Counted from the first letter of the stretch, positions 17,503 through 26,687 are shown. The stretch: DNA of 64,000 nt from Terribacillus saccharophilus (GCA_900110015.1 FOCD01000001.1:1406070-1470069), one strand, 5' to 3'. Notes: generated by a model not told the origin, from the letters alone. Made by a program: numbers and translations.

Positions 17503-18846
17503 TTATATTCCTGAAGACACCATGTTTTCGTGATTCGATTTGGAAGTTAATTTCTTCATTTTTATATTAATAATCTGATGATTATCCATCTCCATCACAG
17601 TCCATTTATGGCCATGCGCTTCTAATTCGGTCATCACTTTAACTTCATTACTATTTCTAATAAGCCAACCGGCTATTGTATCAACTTCCATTTTATCTTC
17701 GTCATTGAATCGCAACCCAAAGGCTGCCTCTAATTCATCAAGCAACACACGTCCATTTAGCTTGTACGTTGTTTCATTTATCTTTTGGATATGTGGTACT
17801 TCATTATCATCAAATTCATCATGAATTTCGCCTACAATCTCCTCTAAAATATCTTCCATTGTCAGCATTCCTGCTGTTCCACCGTATTCATCGACAACTT
17901 GAGCAATGTGGAGACGATTTGACTGCATAGTAAGCAAGGCTTCATGCAGCGTTGTGGATTCATGAATAGTTGGAACATCATGAATAAACTGTTCTAAAGG
18001 TTTTCTGCCATTTACAACGAAATCAGTAAGCATTTCTTTTACGTTGATAAAACCTAAGATTTTATCTTTATTACCAGCATCCGTAACGAGGTATCGTGTA
18101 AATTGGTGCTCATTAATTACAGCTCTTATCTCATCTCTGTCCATATCATTTGAGATAGAGATTATCTGAGGTCTTGGTACCATGATGTCTTTCACATCAC
18201 GATCATTGAATTTAAATATATTTTGCATATAGTTGAACTCAGTTTCGTTAATTTCACCACTTTTATAGCTTTGCGCCATAATTATACGCAATTCTTCTTC
18301 TGAATGGGCATGTTGTTCACTAGCAGGTTTTACTCCAAACATTTTCAAGAATACTCTTGAGGAACCATTAAGGAAGAAAATAAGGGGTGCCATGATTTTT
18401 CCAAACCAATATAAAGGTCTAGCCAGAATCAGGGTTACTCTTTCTGTGTATTGAATAGCAAGTGTTTTTGGTGCTAATTCCCCTATTACTACGTGTAAGA
18501 ACGTAACAAGGGCTAGTGAGATTGCGTAAGATAGAACATCGGTTAACGATTCAGAAGTACCAAAGTACGAGAATACTGGATATAGAAGTTCCTTTACTGT
18601 CGGCTTACTCAATGCTCCTAAAGCCAAAGCTGTAACTGTTATACCTAATTGACATGCAGAAAGGTAATAATCCAAGTTATTGGCAACTTTTTTCGCAATG
18701 ATTGCACTCTTATTTCCCTCAGCAACCATTTGTTCAATACGTGACATCCTTAGTTTTACGACAGCAAATTCTGCTCCTACGAAGAAAGCTGTCAGTAATA
18801 TAAAGACTACTAATAACACTAAATTCAAAACGACAAAAGTATCCAA
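17503..18846 (-). CDS. CNNM/HlyC-CorC family metal transporter (DUF21-CBS-CorC_HlyC)
   Basis: 447-residue membrane protein of the hemolysin C/CorC or CNNM family. Order: DUF21 transmembrane domain (1-200; FFVGAEFAVVKLRMSRIEQM, SACQLGITVTALALGALSKP, VIGELAPKTLAIQ), CBS pair (215-340; DIMVPRPQIISI, MLTMEDILEEIVGEIHDEFD), then the small C-terminal CorC_HlyC domain (VDTIAGWLI). B. subtilis relatives (MpfA/YhdP) export Mg2+. Here the leader carries a yybP-ykoY manganese riboswitch with an intrinsic terminator, so Mn2+ efflux is the better inference. SD aggtga-like before ATG 18846. Monocistronic. Confidence 0.92.
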   Translation of the reverse strand: MDTFVVLNLVLLVVFILLTAFFVGAEFAVVKLRMSRIEQMVAEGNKSAIIAKKVANNLDYYLSACQLGITVTALALGALSKPTVKELLYPVFSYFGTSESLTDVLSYAISLALVTFLHVVIGELAPKTLAIQYTERVTLILARPLYWFGKIMAPLIFFLNGSSRVFLKMFGVKPASEQHAHSEEELRIIMAQSYKSGEINETEFNYMQNIFKFNDRDVKDIMVPRPQIISISNDMDRDEIRAVINEHQFTRYLVTDAGNKDKILGFINVKEMLTDFVVNGRKPLEQFIHDVPTIHESTTLHEALLTMQSNRLHIAQVVDEYGGTAGMLTMEDILEEIVGEIHDEFDDNEVPHIQKINETTYKLNGRVLLDELEAAFGLRFNDEDKMEVDTIAGWLIRNSNEVKVMTELEAHGHKWTVMEMDNHQIINIKMKKLTSKSNHENMVSSGI

Positions 18847-18910
18847 ATTCGATCCCTAAAAAGGGATTCACCTCCAATGATTTTTACAAGCATAATTTCA
18901 GGCAATAAAA

Positions 18911-18936
18911 AAAACTTTATCCTTTGATAAAGTTTT
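18911..18936 (-). terminator. riboswitch expression-platform terminator
   Basis: On the minus strand AAAACTTTATC, loop AAAG, GATAAAGTTTT, then a run of T. It lies between the aptamer and the transporter start, so ligand binding can decide readthrough. Confidence 0.85.
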
Positions 18937-18949
18937 CTTGAATAGGAAA

Positions 18950-19075
18950 TCCTTTACCAAAATAATGGCAAAGGTCTCGCAAACAACATTACTGTTGCCA
19001 GATAAGCCGGTGAAATTCCTTTCACGTATATGTCGACTTAGCTGTAAGCTACTCCCCTTTGAATATTCGCTTGTA
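18950..19075 (-). ncRNA. yybP-ykoY manganese riboswitch
   Basis: Minus-strand leader contains the conserved elements of the yybP-ykoY aptamer: CAAAGGGGAGTAGC (19048-19061) on the 5' side, CACCGGCTTATC in the middle, and GAGACCTTTGCC (18967-18978) on the 3' side. CAAAGG and CCTTTG close the basal helix. The element sits between a good promoter and a terminator ahead of the CNNM-type transporter. Known members sense Mn2+ and turn on efflux genes. Confidence 0.9.
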
Positions 19076-19084
19076 GTTAGCTTT

Positions 19085-19114
19085 AATCTATCATTTAAAA
19101 GACTGGCGTGTCAA
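19085..19114 (-). promoter_or_regulatory. sigma-A promoter of the manganese riboswitch transcript
   Basis: Minus-strand TTGACA (19109-19114), 18-base spacer, TAGATT (19085-19090) with an extended TG one base upstream of it. Confidence 0.75.
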
Positions 19115-19353
19115 CGATTTTTATAACTAATCTTCAACTTTATTTAATTAATCTAAACAAAGTCTTATTATATAAGAAGACTGTTGAAAGATGTAAGATT
19201 TTCTATGATGCTAACTTGGTAAGCCCACAATAAGAAATCGCATGGTCTGCTTCATTACTTACTCTCTATTTAACGAGTTCTAGACTTATAATGAATTTGC
19301 TTTATGAGAATGGAAAGACTACTGTTTAACTATAAGCCTAAGTAGGTGACATA

Positions 19354-19516
19354 ATGCATATTGATGAACAAGAATTAAGAAATGCCATTTTTTTTAGAAC
19401 AACAAATACAAGCACAATTTCTAAGCAGGACGAGCAAAATGGAATTTCTGGAACAAAAGAGAATTATAGTGGACATGTTAGCAAAAAAACAAAGTGAGCT
19501 TGAAGATTTATCTTAA
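19354..19516 (+). pseudogene. small coiled-coil gene with a +1 frameshift at a T8 tract
   Basis: ATG 19354 follows SD aggtga by six bases. Frame 1 reads MHIDEQELRNAIFF and then an unconvincing tail to a stop at 19497. Removing one T from the T8 run at about 19389-19396 would give 53 codons continuing LEQQIQAQFLSRTSKMEFLE and ending in AKKQSELEDLS, a heptad-like helical sequence to TAA at 19516. A strong terminator follows at 19625. Either a decayed gene, a sequencing slip, or frameshift-dependent expression. Family unknown. Confidence 0.45.
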
Positions 19517-19624
19517 ACATTCCGTATTTACAAAATTAAAGGTACATGTGCTTCCTTAAGGAACATTGGCTTATAGGAAAATCATTAGCTGCAATTAGCT
19601 ACATTTTGATTTCCCTACAAAATA

Positions 19625-19664
19625 AAGGTATACGTAAACGTTTGAGTTTACGTATACCTTTTCT
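19625..19664 (+). terminator. strong terminator
   Basis: Perfect 15-bp stem AAGGTATACGTAAAC / GTTTACGTATACCTT with a six-base loop, followed by TTCTTT. It follows the small frameshifted ORF; it also faces the fucO-like gene end. Confidence 0.8.
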
Positions 19665-19731
19665 TTATCAAAGTAAAGGTCAATAATTATATTTCCCAAC
19701 CTCTAGCATTTTATTTTAAAAGCTTCAGGAC

Positions 19732-20907
19732 TTAATTATTTTTAATAGGAATTTGTGAGAAGGCAGTTTTATAAACTTCAAGAATCAACTCTTTTGTACA
19801 TGGGCGTGGATTACCACCAGTACACACATCAGCCATAGCAGCGTCTGCTAAAGCATCAAGATCTTCCTCTTTTACGCCGATTTCGTCCAATGTTTGTGGT
19901 ATGTTAAGATCAATGGATAATTGACGGACAGCCTCGATTGCAGCCTGACGGTATTCGTCTTGCGTCATGTCGTCAACACCTTCAACACCCATAGCACGAG
20001 CTATTTCCTTAAACTTTTCACCTGTGTAATCTTTGTTGAATTCCAAAACATATGGTAGCAGTACTGCATTAGCAATACCGTGAGGTGTATTATAGAAGGC
20101 ACCTAATGGATGAGCCATACCATGAACCACGCCAAGACCTACGTTAGAGAAAGCCATACCTGTCATATATTGACCGAGAGCCATGTCTTCTCGTCCCTTA
20201 GGATCGTTATTGACAGCATCTCGTAGTGAGCGGGAAATCAATTCAATGGCCTTTAAGTTTAACGTATCAGCAAGCTCCCAAGCAGCTTGTGTAGTATATC
20301 CTTCGATAGCATGTGTCAGCGCATCCATCCCAGTGGCAGCAGACAATCCATGCGGCATGGAGGACATCATGTTAGGATCAACAACTGCAACGATTGGAAT
20401 ATCGTGCGGGTCGACACAAACGAACTTCCGGCGTTTCTCTTCATCGGTGATAACGTAGTTGATTGTAGTTTCAGCAGCTGTACCTGCTGTAGTAGCAACA
20501 GCAATCATCGGAACGGCTTTATTCTTAGTCGGGGCCGTACCTTCCAAGGAAACAACATCAGCAAATTCCGGATTATTGATGATAATACCAATGCCTTTAC
20601 CCGTATCTTGAGGAGAACCTCCGCCTATAGCGATAATATAGTCAGCATCAGCATGCTTGAAGGCATCCACACCAGCTTTGACAATAGCAACAGTTGGATT
20701 AGCTTTCACTTGGTCAAAGATGTCGTAAGGCAAGTTAGCGTCATCTAGTAAATCAGTTACCTTTTTAACTACACCGAACTTAACTAAATCAGCATCCGTA
20801 ACAATCAATGCTTTTTGGAATCTGCGGTTTTGAACTTCACCAACGATTTCGTTAATAGCTCCAGCACCATGGTAACTAGTTTCATTTAAGATAAAACGAT
20901 TAGCCAT
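19732..20907 (-). CDS. fucO: iron-containing alcohol dehydrogenase, lactaldehyde reductase-like
   Basis: 391-residue group III (Fe-ADH) dehydrogenase that interconverts lactaldehyde and 1,2-propanediol or a similar short-chain alcohol. Cofactor motif GGGSPQDTGKGIGI (FucO has the same GGGSP.D), AVATTAGTAAE, and the iron ligands in DALTHAIEGY, GVVHGMAHPLGAFY and TPHGIANAVLLP. Ends with CTGGNPRPCT, typical of FucO. Start ATG 20907 follows SD ggaggtc. Downstream of an aldA-like gene with about 190 bases between them; together they would oxidise or reduce lactaldehyde from methylpentose breakdown. Kinases or aldolases for such sugars are not in this window. Confidence 0.9.
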   Translation of the reverse strand: MANRFILNETSYHGAGAINEIVGEVQNRRFQKALIVTDADLVKFGVVKKVTDLLDDANLPYDIFDQVKANPTVAIVKAGVDAFKHADADYIIAIGGGSPQDTGKGIGIIINNPEFADVVSLEGTAPTKNKAVPMIAVATTAGTAAETTINYVITDEEKRRKFVCVDPHDIPIVAVVDPNMMSSMPHGLSAATGMDALTHAIEGYTTQAAWELADTLNLKAIELISRSLRDAVNNDPKGREDMALGQYMTGMAFSNVGLGVVHGMAHPLGAFYNTPHGIANAVLLPYVLEFNKDYTGEKFKEIARAMGVEGVDDMTQDEYRQAAIEAVRQLSIDLNIPQTLDEIGVKEEDLDALADAAMADVCTGGNPRPCTKELILEVYKTAFSQIPIKNN

Positions 20908-21094
20908 TTCTATGACCTCCATTTATTTTTTGAGAGAATGGTGAATCCTTGTGATTGCTCATTCAACTATGTGTGAGTTGACCTCTTGTACTTTTCCTCC
21001 GCTATACAGACGTCGCGAATTGTCTCTACACTCTGTTAGAGCAATTCTTGCGGTAGATGAGAAGCTTCTAGATGACTTTCTACGTTTTAGAACA

Positions 21095-22555
21095 TTATTT
21101 CTTTTCTTGGTTATATTGAAGATACACAACATGTGTTTGCAGATACTCATCTAACCCGTGTTTTCCATCAGCACCGCCGATACCGGACTTTTTCCATCCA
21201 GCATGAAAGCCTTGTATTGCTTCAAAGTTTTCACGATTAACATATGTTTCGCCAAATTCCAATTCCTTGCTTGCACGCATTGTTACATCCAGGTTTTGTG
21301 TATAGATAGAAGACGTTAGCCCGAACTCACAATCATTTGCCAGTTTAAGAGCATCGTCTAAATCTTTAAATGTGGCAATTGGAAGAACTGGACCAAAGAT
21401 TTCTTGCTGCATGATATTCATCTCATTATTTACATTTACAAGAACAGTTGGTTCATAGAAATAACCTTTCTCTCTCGCAGAAGGCTTACCACCTGTCACT
21501 AGCTTTGCACCGTCAGCCACTGCTTCTTGAACCATTTGGTCTACAGATTCAAGCGCATCTTTACTAATAAGAGGACCCATATCAATATCTCCATCAACTA
21601 AAGGGTCACCATATCTTACTTCTGACATTGCTTTTGTTACTTTGGAGATAAACTCTTCTGCGATGCTTTCATGAACATATACACGCTCTGTACAGTTACA
21701 TACTTGCCCTGTGTTAATGATACGAGAATCGATAACGGAATGTACCGCCAAATCAATATCAGCATCATCCATAACAATAGCAGGAGCTTTTCCTCCCAAT
21801 TCCAAAGATACCTTTGTGATATTTTCTGCAGCAGCGCGCATAACGGCAGCTCCAGCATTATAACTTCCCGTTAAGCTGACCATCCCTATATCTTCATGTT
21901 TAGCCATTTCCTGACCAATTGTACGACCGCTGCCGGTCACGATATTAATAACGCCTTTAGGCAAACCAACCTTTTCTATAATCTTTGCAAACTCTAAAGC
22001 ATTATTAGGAGATAAATCACTTGGCTTCAAAACAATTGTATTCCCTGTGACCAAAGCAGGAGCTGCTTTACGAGCAACCAGGAAAAATGGGAAATTCCAT
22101 GGTAAGATACCAGCGATAACCCCAATCGGTTCTTTATGAACAAATATTTGTTCATTAGGACGATCACTTTGAACAATCTCACCTTCATAGCGTCTCGCCC
22201 ATCCAGCCATATAATCAATGTAATCGGCTGTAAAGTTTACCTCTGTTCTAGCTAAGGCCAGTGTTTTTCCCATTTCCTCTGAAATGGTACGTGCTAAAAC
22301 ATCTTCATTTTTGCGTATTTCTTTGGAGATCTCTAATAAGTAATTTCCTCTTTCAAAAGCGGGAGTTTTCTTCCATTTTTTTTGAGCACGCTTAGCAGAG
22401 TCAATTGCTGCTCTTACATCTCCTATAGTTCCTCGAGGAATCTCTGAAATAATTTCCTCGGTTGCAGGATTCACAACATCGAGTGTTTCCTGGGAACTAG
22501 AGTTTACAAATTCTCCATCAATGAACATTTGATACTTCTTAGTAGTAATTTCCAT
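21095..22555 (-). CDS. aldA: aldehyde dehydrogenase, lactaldehyde dehydrogenase-like
   Basis: 486-residue NAD-dependent aldehyde dehydrogenase, length and sequence close to AldA (lactaldehyde to lactate). Motifs: GILPWNFPFFLVARKAAPAL, SLTGSYNAGAAVM, catalytic Glu in VSLELGGKAPAIVMDDADID and catalytic Cys in NTGQVCNCTERVYV. SD ggaagga precedes ATG 22555. Upstream are a cre-like site (22603-22616) and a palindrome (22930-22944), suggesting CcpA repression plus a specific regulator. First of two genes with fucO. Confidence 0.92.
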   Translation of the reverse strand: MEITTKKYQMFIDGEFVNSSSQETLDVVNPATEEIISEIPRGTIGDVRAAIDSAKRAQKKWKKTPAFERGNYLLEISKEIRKNEDVLARTISEEMGKTLALARTEVNFTADYIDYMAGWARRYEGEIVQSDRPNEQIFVHKEPIGVIAGILPWNFPFFLVARKAAPALVTGNTIVLKPSDLSPNNALEFAKIIEKVGLPKGVINIVTGSGRTIGQEMAKHEDIGMVSLTGSYNAGAAVMRAAAENITKVSLELGGKAPAIVMDDADIDLAVHSVIDSRIINTGQVCNCTERVYVHESIAEEFISKVTKAMSEVRYGDPLVDGDIDMGPLISKDALESVDQMVQEAVADGAKLVTGGKPSAREKGYFYEPTVLVNVNNEMNIMQQEIFGPVLPIATFKDLDDALKLANDCEFGLTSSIYTQNLDVTMRASKELEFGETYVNRENFEAIQGFHAGWKKSGIGGADGKHGLDEYLQTHVVYLQYNQEKK

Positions 22556-22602
22556 AAATTTTCTCCTTCCAAATATTGTAGCATTATCATAAAAAAACTC
22601 AT

Positions 22603-22616
22603 TGCAAGCGTTATCA
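22603..22616. promoter_or_regulatory. cre-like site upstream of aldA
   Basis: TGCAAGCGTTATCA fits TGWAANCGNTNWCA with one mismatch and lies 48 bases before the aldA start. Confidence 0.65.
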
Positions 22617-22817
22617 TTTTAAGTATCAATGATCTTTTTAACTAACTTATAATAGTCAAATTCATCGTGGTGTTTGGATATACAAATAGGAGTAACCTTC
22701 TTCTAGGGGCAGAAAAATATAAAGTACTGCTGACTCTTTCATAGCAATGCTGTATTAATCCAAGAAGTTAAGATGAAAACTGTGTGTGACAAATTCATCT
22801 AAGGGGTCAGGAGAGAA

Positions 22818-22916
22818 ATGTACATAGTTCCTTCTAAAAACTTCAATCAGAAAGATTTTCTTTTTGAGGAGGTAAAAAAAATCTATATCAACTTTAACCA
22901 CCCTTCCTTTTATTGA
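22818..22916 (+). CDS. possible 32-residue small protein
   Basis: ATG 22818 with SD aggag four bases upstream; reads MYIVPSKNFNQKDFLFEEVK and ends in NFNHPSFY before TGA 22914. Basic and aromatic, no homologue known to me. It could be real, or the relic of a larger regulator of the aldA/fucO genes. Confidence 0.25.
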   Translation: MYIVPSKNFNQKDFLFEEVKKIYINFNHPSFY

Positions 22917-22929
22917 CATCTAATCATCT

Positions 22930-22944
22930 AGTCATCAGATGACT
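22930..22944. promoter_or_regulatory. palindromic operator candidate
   Basis: AGTCATCAGATGACT is a perfect 7-1-7 inverted repeat; ATCATCT immediately to its left overlaps the same symmetry. Such short TCATC..GATGA sites are typical of GntR/FadR-type regulators. Confidence 0.45.
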
Positions 22945-23078
22945 CAATATCTAATGCTATTTAAACACTAACTAGATATATTTGTCAATTTGTAATCTAG
23001 TGAATTTCCCTATGAAACTTAAATTTGAAAACTATCTCCTTAGTCTTAGTATTGTTACCTATTAACGAAGACAAATAA

Positions 23079-23114
23079 AGAGGAAGCAAACTCATTTGCA
23101 TGAGTGCTTCCTCT
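23079..23114. terminator. terminator after DMT transporter
   Basis: Stem AGAGGAAGCA / TGCTTCCTCT extended by ACTCAT/ATGAGT, with A and T runs at either side. Confidence 0.85.
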
Positions 23115-23127
23115 CTTTTATTATCTG

Positions 23128-24030
23128 TTAACGTACTTCCTGTTTACTTTCTTCCACAACACGATACTCACTATTCTGCCGAATCAAAAACATAAGGACT
23201 CCAAGCAATGCAATAGCTCCTCCAATAATCTGCAGCGTACTTAATTTCTCCCCTAGTAACCAGACCGCCAGAAGTGTTGCACCTACTGGTTCTCCCAATA
23301 CACTCATCGAAATCGTAGTCGAATTCACATAGTTCAAGAGCATATTGAATATGACATGCGCTAATGTCGGGAATATAGCTAACAGTAAGAATATCTTCCA
23401 CTCATCGAAATCATAACCGCGAACAGGCACCCCGGTCACTAGATTGTAGATGTTGAGCCAAACAGCAGCTGAAAGGAATACACAAAAGCTGTATATCCAA
23501 TGTGATACTTTTTTTACATTGTTCTGTCCGATTAATAAATAACCGACAACAGCAATTACACATAGAAAGGATAAAAGATCTCCAATCAGAACGGATGGTG
23601 TCTGTAATCCAAAGTCTCCCCACCCGACCATCACTACACCAATGATGGAAATACAGATAGTGATAATGACAGCTTTAGACGCTCTCTCTTTATAAAGTAA
23701 GAATCCCCCTATCATTGCGACAATCGGCTGGAGAGAAAGAATGATAGTAGAGCTTGCCACTGTCGTTAGTTTTAAAGAACTAAACCATAGGGCGAAATGT
23801 GCTGCTAGACAGGCTCCTGACAATACGAAAGCCAACGCTTCTTTCCTCCCAATCTTCTTGAACTCTTTTCGCTTTATCCACACAATCGGAAGCAATAAAA
23901 GACATGCCAGATACATACGGTTCATACTTAAAATCGTAGCTGGTGCGTCTGACCATTTGACGAAGATGGCCGCGAAAGAAATAGCGATGATAGATATAAC
24001 TAATAAAATGGCAGTTTGGTTTTGTTTCAT
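23128..24030 (-). CDS. DMT superfamily (EamA) transporter
   Basis: 300-residue inner-membrane exporter with ten predicted helices in two EamA repeats; ILSMNRMYLACLLLLPIVW in repeat 1 and STTISMSVLGEPVGATLLAVWLLGE in repeat 2 are typical. Start ATG 24030 (MKQNQTAILLV) has SD ggaggc; the frame extends six codons more. Substrates of this family are amino acids, metabolites or drugs and cannot be read from sequence. Monocistronic. Confidence 0.9.
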   Translation of the reverse strand: MKQNQTAILLVISIIAISFAAIFVKWSDAPATILSMNRMYLACLLLLPIVWIKRKEFKKIGRKEALAFVLSGACLAAHFALWFSSLKLTTVASSTIILSLQPIVAMIGGFLLYKERASKAVIITICISIIGVVMVGWGDFGLQTPSVLIGDLLSFLCVIAVVGYLLIGQNNVKKVSHWIYSFCVFLSAAVWLNIYNLVTGVPVRGYDFDEWKIFLLLAIFPTLAHVIFNMLLNYVNSTTISMSVLGEPVGATLLAVWLLGEKLSTLQIIGGAIALLGVLMFLIRQNSEYRVVEESKQEVR

Positions 24031-24135
24031 ATGCAGCCTCCTTCTCAAGCTATTAAGTTTTAAATATCAATTACATCCATTCTAGACCTTCACTTGTCAT
24101 ATTGTCTTGATAAAAATTCAATTTTTTTTTAAAAA

Positions 24136-24164
24136 AGAGATCATGCACTAGCTGCATGATCTCT
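24136..24164. terminator. terminator after lipA
   Basis: 12-bp stem AGAGATCATGCA / TGCATGATCTCT followed on the minus strand by a T run. Confidence 0.9.
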
Positions 24165-24173
24165 ACCTTCTTA

Positions 24174-25094
24174 TTACGAGCACCCACCAAACTGGCGCTG
24201 TCTTGCTTCTGGATTTACTTGTTCGTCCGCATGATAGGAGGAGCGTACCATTGGGCCTGATTCGCAGTGTCGAAAGCCTTTTTGCAAAGCAATCTCTTTC
24301 AATTCAGCAAATTCATCTGGATGGTAATACTTCTGTACTTTCAAATGCTTAAATGATGGCTGCAAGTATTGGCCGATTGTCATGATATCAACACGATGTT
24401 GTAGCAAATCGTCCATAGCCTGCACAATCTCTTCCTTTGTTTCTCCCAATCCTAGCATAATACTTGATTTTGTCGGCGTGTCCGGAGAGATTGTTTTGAC
24501 ACGTTCAAGTAATTCGAGTGAGCGATCATATGTTGCACGATGACGGACAGAAGGAGTTAATCGTCGTACTGTCTCGATATTATGGTTGAAGATATCCGGC
24601 TTGGCATCCATCAGTGTCTTGATGCTCTCATACGTTCCTTTCATATCGGACGGCAGTACCTCTACTGTTGTATTCGGCATACGGCGGTGAATGGCACGGA
24701 CAGTTTCTGCGAACACTGCTGAACCTCCGTCTTCCAGATCATCTCGGGCAACAGCTGTGACTACCGCATGGCGCAGTCCCATTTTAGCAACAGAATTCGC
24801 GACGCGCTCTGGTTCTGCCCAATCCAATTCTGTCGGTTTACCAGAAGTAACCGCACAAAATCGGCAGCCTCTTGTACAAATGGAACCAAGAATCATGAAT
24901 GTTGCCGTTTTCCGGACCGACCAGCATTCATAGATATTGGGGCATTTCGCCTCTTCACATACAGTATGTAAATTCATTTCCCGCATCATTTTCTTCAAAT
25001 CCATATAGTCTTCATTCGTGTTAAAATCAATCTTCAGCCACTCGGGCTTACGGAGCATACCTTCCCGACGTTGAGCCATCGTTTTTTTTACCAT
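24174..25094 (-). CDS. lipA: lipoyl synthase LipA
   Basis: Radical SAM enzyme that inserts two sulfurs into octanoyl chains on GcvH or E2 proteins. 306 residues. Auxiliary cluster Cys46, Cys51 and Cys57 ([12 protein letters not shown]), radical-SAM cluster Cys73, Cys77 and Cys80 (CTRGCRFC), and the C-terminal Ser of RSSYHA. SD aaggagg precedes ATG 25094. It follows the octanoyltransferase gene by 12 bases in one operon covering the de novo lipoate route. Confidence 0.96.
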   Translation of the reverse strand: MVKKTMAQRREGMLRKPEWLKIDFNTNEDYMDLKKMMREMNLHTVCEEAKCPNIYECWSVRKTATFMILGSICTRGCRFCAVTSGKPTELDWAEPERVANSVAKMGLRHAVVTAVARDDLEDGGSAVFAETVRAIHRRMPNTTVEVLPSDMKGTYESIKTLMDAKPDIFNHNIETVRRLTPSVRHRATYDRSLELLERVKTISPDTPTKSSIMLGLGETKEEIVQAMDDLLQHRVDIMTIGQYLQPSFKHLKVQKYYHPDEFAELKEIALQKGFRHCESGPMVRSSYHADEQVNPEARQRQFGGCS

Positions 25095-25106
25095 TTTCGT
25101 TCCTCC

Positions 25107-25916
25107 TTAACGTGCATATAAGAATTCGTGATTTTGGTATTTCTCTTTGGCAAGTTCTTCGATTGTTTTTAGTTGTTCTTCATCCAGTTCAAGTCTTTCG
25201 AATGTTACACCTAGTCCTTTTTGAAAACCATCATAGAAGCTATTTCTTATTTCTTCCAGAGTAGTCTGCACAGGGATAAATTCCTGCAGACTGGCAGCTT
25301 TGTTCTTAAAGCTCTTGTAAGTACGCTCTTTAACACGTTCACTTGGGTAGAGAAACAATTCCAGCAGATCCTCTTGTTTCAGCCAGATAGGAATCGACCC
25401 GTGCTGGAGAATAACACCTTTCTGTCTTGTCTGCGCACTTCCAGCTGCTTTCTTACCGTTCACATTTATCTCATACCAAGAAGCTTCTTCAAAGCAATTG
25501 GCTGTGCCCTTCGGTTTCGAGTCAGCAGGTAAGGCGAACTCCGCTTTGATGCCCAGGCTTTCAAACCCGATCAGCAGTCCTTGTGATAACACTTTGTATG
25601 CATCTTTAATAGTCGATGGTACGCCTGGATAATCCTCCGATACGATAATGCTATACGTTAGTTCCTGATGATGCAGTACTGCTTGGCCGCCAGTAGGCCG
25701 TCGGACTAGTTCAAATCCTCGCTTCTCAATTTCTTCAAAGTTGAATTTTTTTGTCTTCTGGAAATACCCGACGGAAAACCCGCCTGGATTCCAACCGTAA
25801 AAACGTAACACTGGGGCGATCCGTCCCTCACGGTGCCACTGCATAAGCATTTCATCCGCTGCCATATTAAAGGCAGGCGAATGATCACCGTCGTCCCAGA
25901 AAACCCATTTCCGCAC
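25107..25916 (-). CDS. lipM: octanoyl-[GcvH]:protein octanoyltransferase LipM
   Basis: Transfers octanoate from ACP to GcvH. 269 residues from GTG 25916 (SD aaggtga); upstream extension has no SD. The BPL/LplA-fold signature is FYGWNPGGFSVGYFQ, RRPTGGQAVLHHQELTYS, with catalytic Cys141 in TANCFEEASWYEI and Lys in NGKKAAGSAQTR, all as in B. subtilis LipM rather than lipoate ligase LplJ. Upstream partner of lipA; the two act in sequence on GcvH. Confidence 0.92.
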   Translation of the reverse strand: MRKWVFWDDGDHSPAFNMAADEMLMQWHREGRIAPVLRFYGWNPGGFSVGYFQKTKKFNFEEIEKRGFELVRRPTGGQAVLHHQELTYSIIVSEDYPGVPSTIKDAYKVLSQGLLIGFESLGIKAEFALPADSKPKGTANCFEEASWYEINVNGKKAAGSAQTRQKGVILQHGSIPIWLKQEDLLELFLYPSERVKERTYKSFKNKAASLQEFIPVQTTLEEIRNSFYDGFQKGLGVTFERLELDEEQLKTIEELAKEKYQNHEFLYAR

Positions 25917-26115
25917 GCTGTCACCTTCTTTTTTACAAAGTTCAAATAATATTAACAATTCAATTCTAACGAACAGCAAGTTGATGAAGCAACCGCTTTC
26001 TCAAAAGCCTACTTTCCTACTAGGATTAAATACTCCCAATTACTTTCCATTTTTTATTTGTACTAAGAGTAGTATGTTAAGATAGATAAAAATTCAAAAA
26101 GCTAGGTGAATTGTT

Positions 26116-26655
26116 GTGGAAAACAAAGAAAAAATAACATATGTAAGAGGTACTCATGACCTTAAACAAAAAACAAAACGTGCTGCTATGTTGACTCATG
26201 CATTCAATTCCTGTTCCCCAGATGAAGAAACTAAGAAGGAAGAACTGTTAAGGGAGTTGCTCGGAAGATGCGGTCAGCAGCTTTCCATTGAGCATAATTT
26301 TCACTGTGACTTAGGATATAACATTGAAGTAGGGGAAAACTTTTATGCCGGATTCAACTTCACGGTGCTAGATATGGCAAAGGTCACTGTTGGAGATAAT
26401 TGCATGATTGGACCTAATGTCGGGATTTATACAGCTGGTCACTCTATACAGCCTGTTGACAGGACAAAAGACGGTTATGCTATTCCGATTACAATAGGTG
26501 ATGATGTTTGGATCGGAGGAAGCTGTACAATACTTTCCGGCGTTACAATCGGGGATAATTCCATTGTGGCGGCTGGTTCTGTTGTAACGAAAGATGTACC
26601 ATCAAATACGATTGTTGCCGGTAATCCAGCGAAGCGTATTAAGGATATAGAATAA
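26116..26655 (+). CDS. sugar O-acetyltransferase (Maa/LacA/NodL type)
   Basis: 179-residue acetyl-CoA-dependent transferase with a left-handed beta-helix built of hexapeptide repeats (VTVGDNCMIGPNVGI, IGDDVWIGGSCTILSGVTIGD, GDNSIVAAGSVVTKDV). Catalytic His in TAGHSIQP and the end VVAGNPAKRIKDI are typical of maltose/galactoside acetyltransferases. GTG start at 26116 has SD aggtga. N-terminal mac domain (about 10-60) is present. The acetylated sugar is uncertain; the role is probably detoxifying non-metabolised sugars. Confidence 0.9.
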   Translation: MENKEKITYVRGTHDLKQKTKRAAMLTHAFNSCSPDEETKKEELLRELLGRCGQQLSIEHNFHCDLGYNIEVGENFYAGFNFTVLDMAKVTVGDNCMIGPNVGIYTAGHSIQPVDRTKDGYAIPITIGDDVWIGGSCTILSGVTIGDNSIVAAGSVVTKDVPSNTIVAGNPAKRIKDIE

Positions 26656-26657
26656 AC

Positions 26658-26686
26658 AAAAAGCCGTCAGCATTGACGGCTTTTTT
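26658..26686. terminator. bidirectional terminator
   Basis: Stem AAAAAGCCGTCA / TGACGGCTTTTT between the convergent acetyltransferase and yxjG-like genes. Confidence 0.9.
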
Positions 26687-26687
26687 A

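Larger units (their letters stand above)
22617..23078. other. intergenic region upstream of aldA with operator-like palindrome
   Basis: About 460 bases without a large gene. It holds a small ORF (22818-22916) with a good SD, and a palindrome at 22930-22944. On the minus strand TTGAGT and TTAGAT with an 18-base spacer overlap that palindrome and could be an aldA promoter with a long leader. Otherwise nothing evident. Confidence 0.5.
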
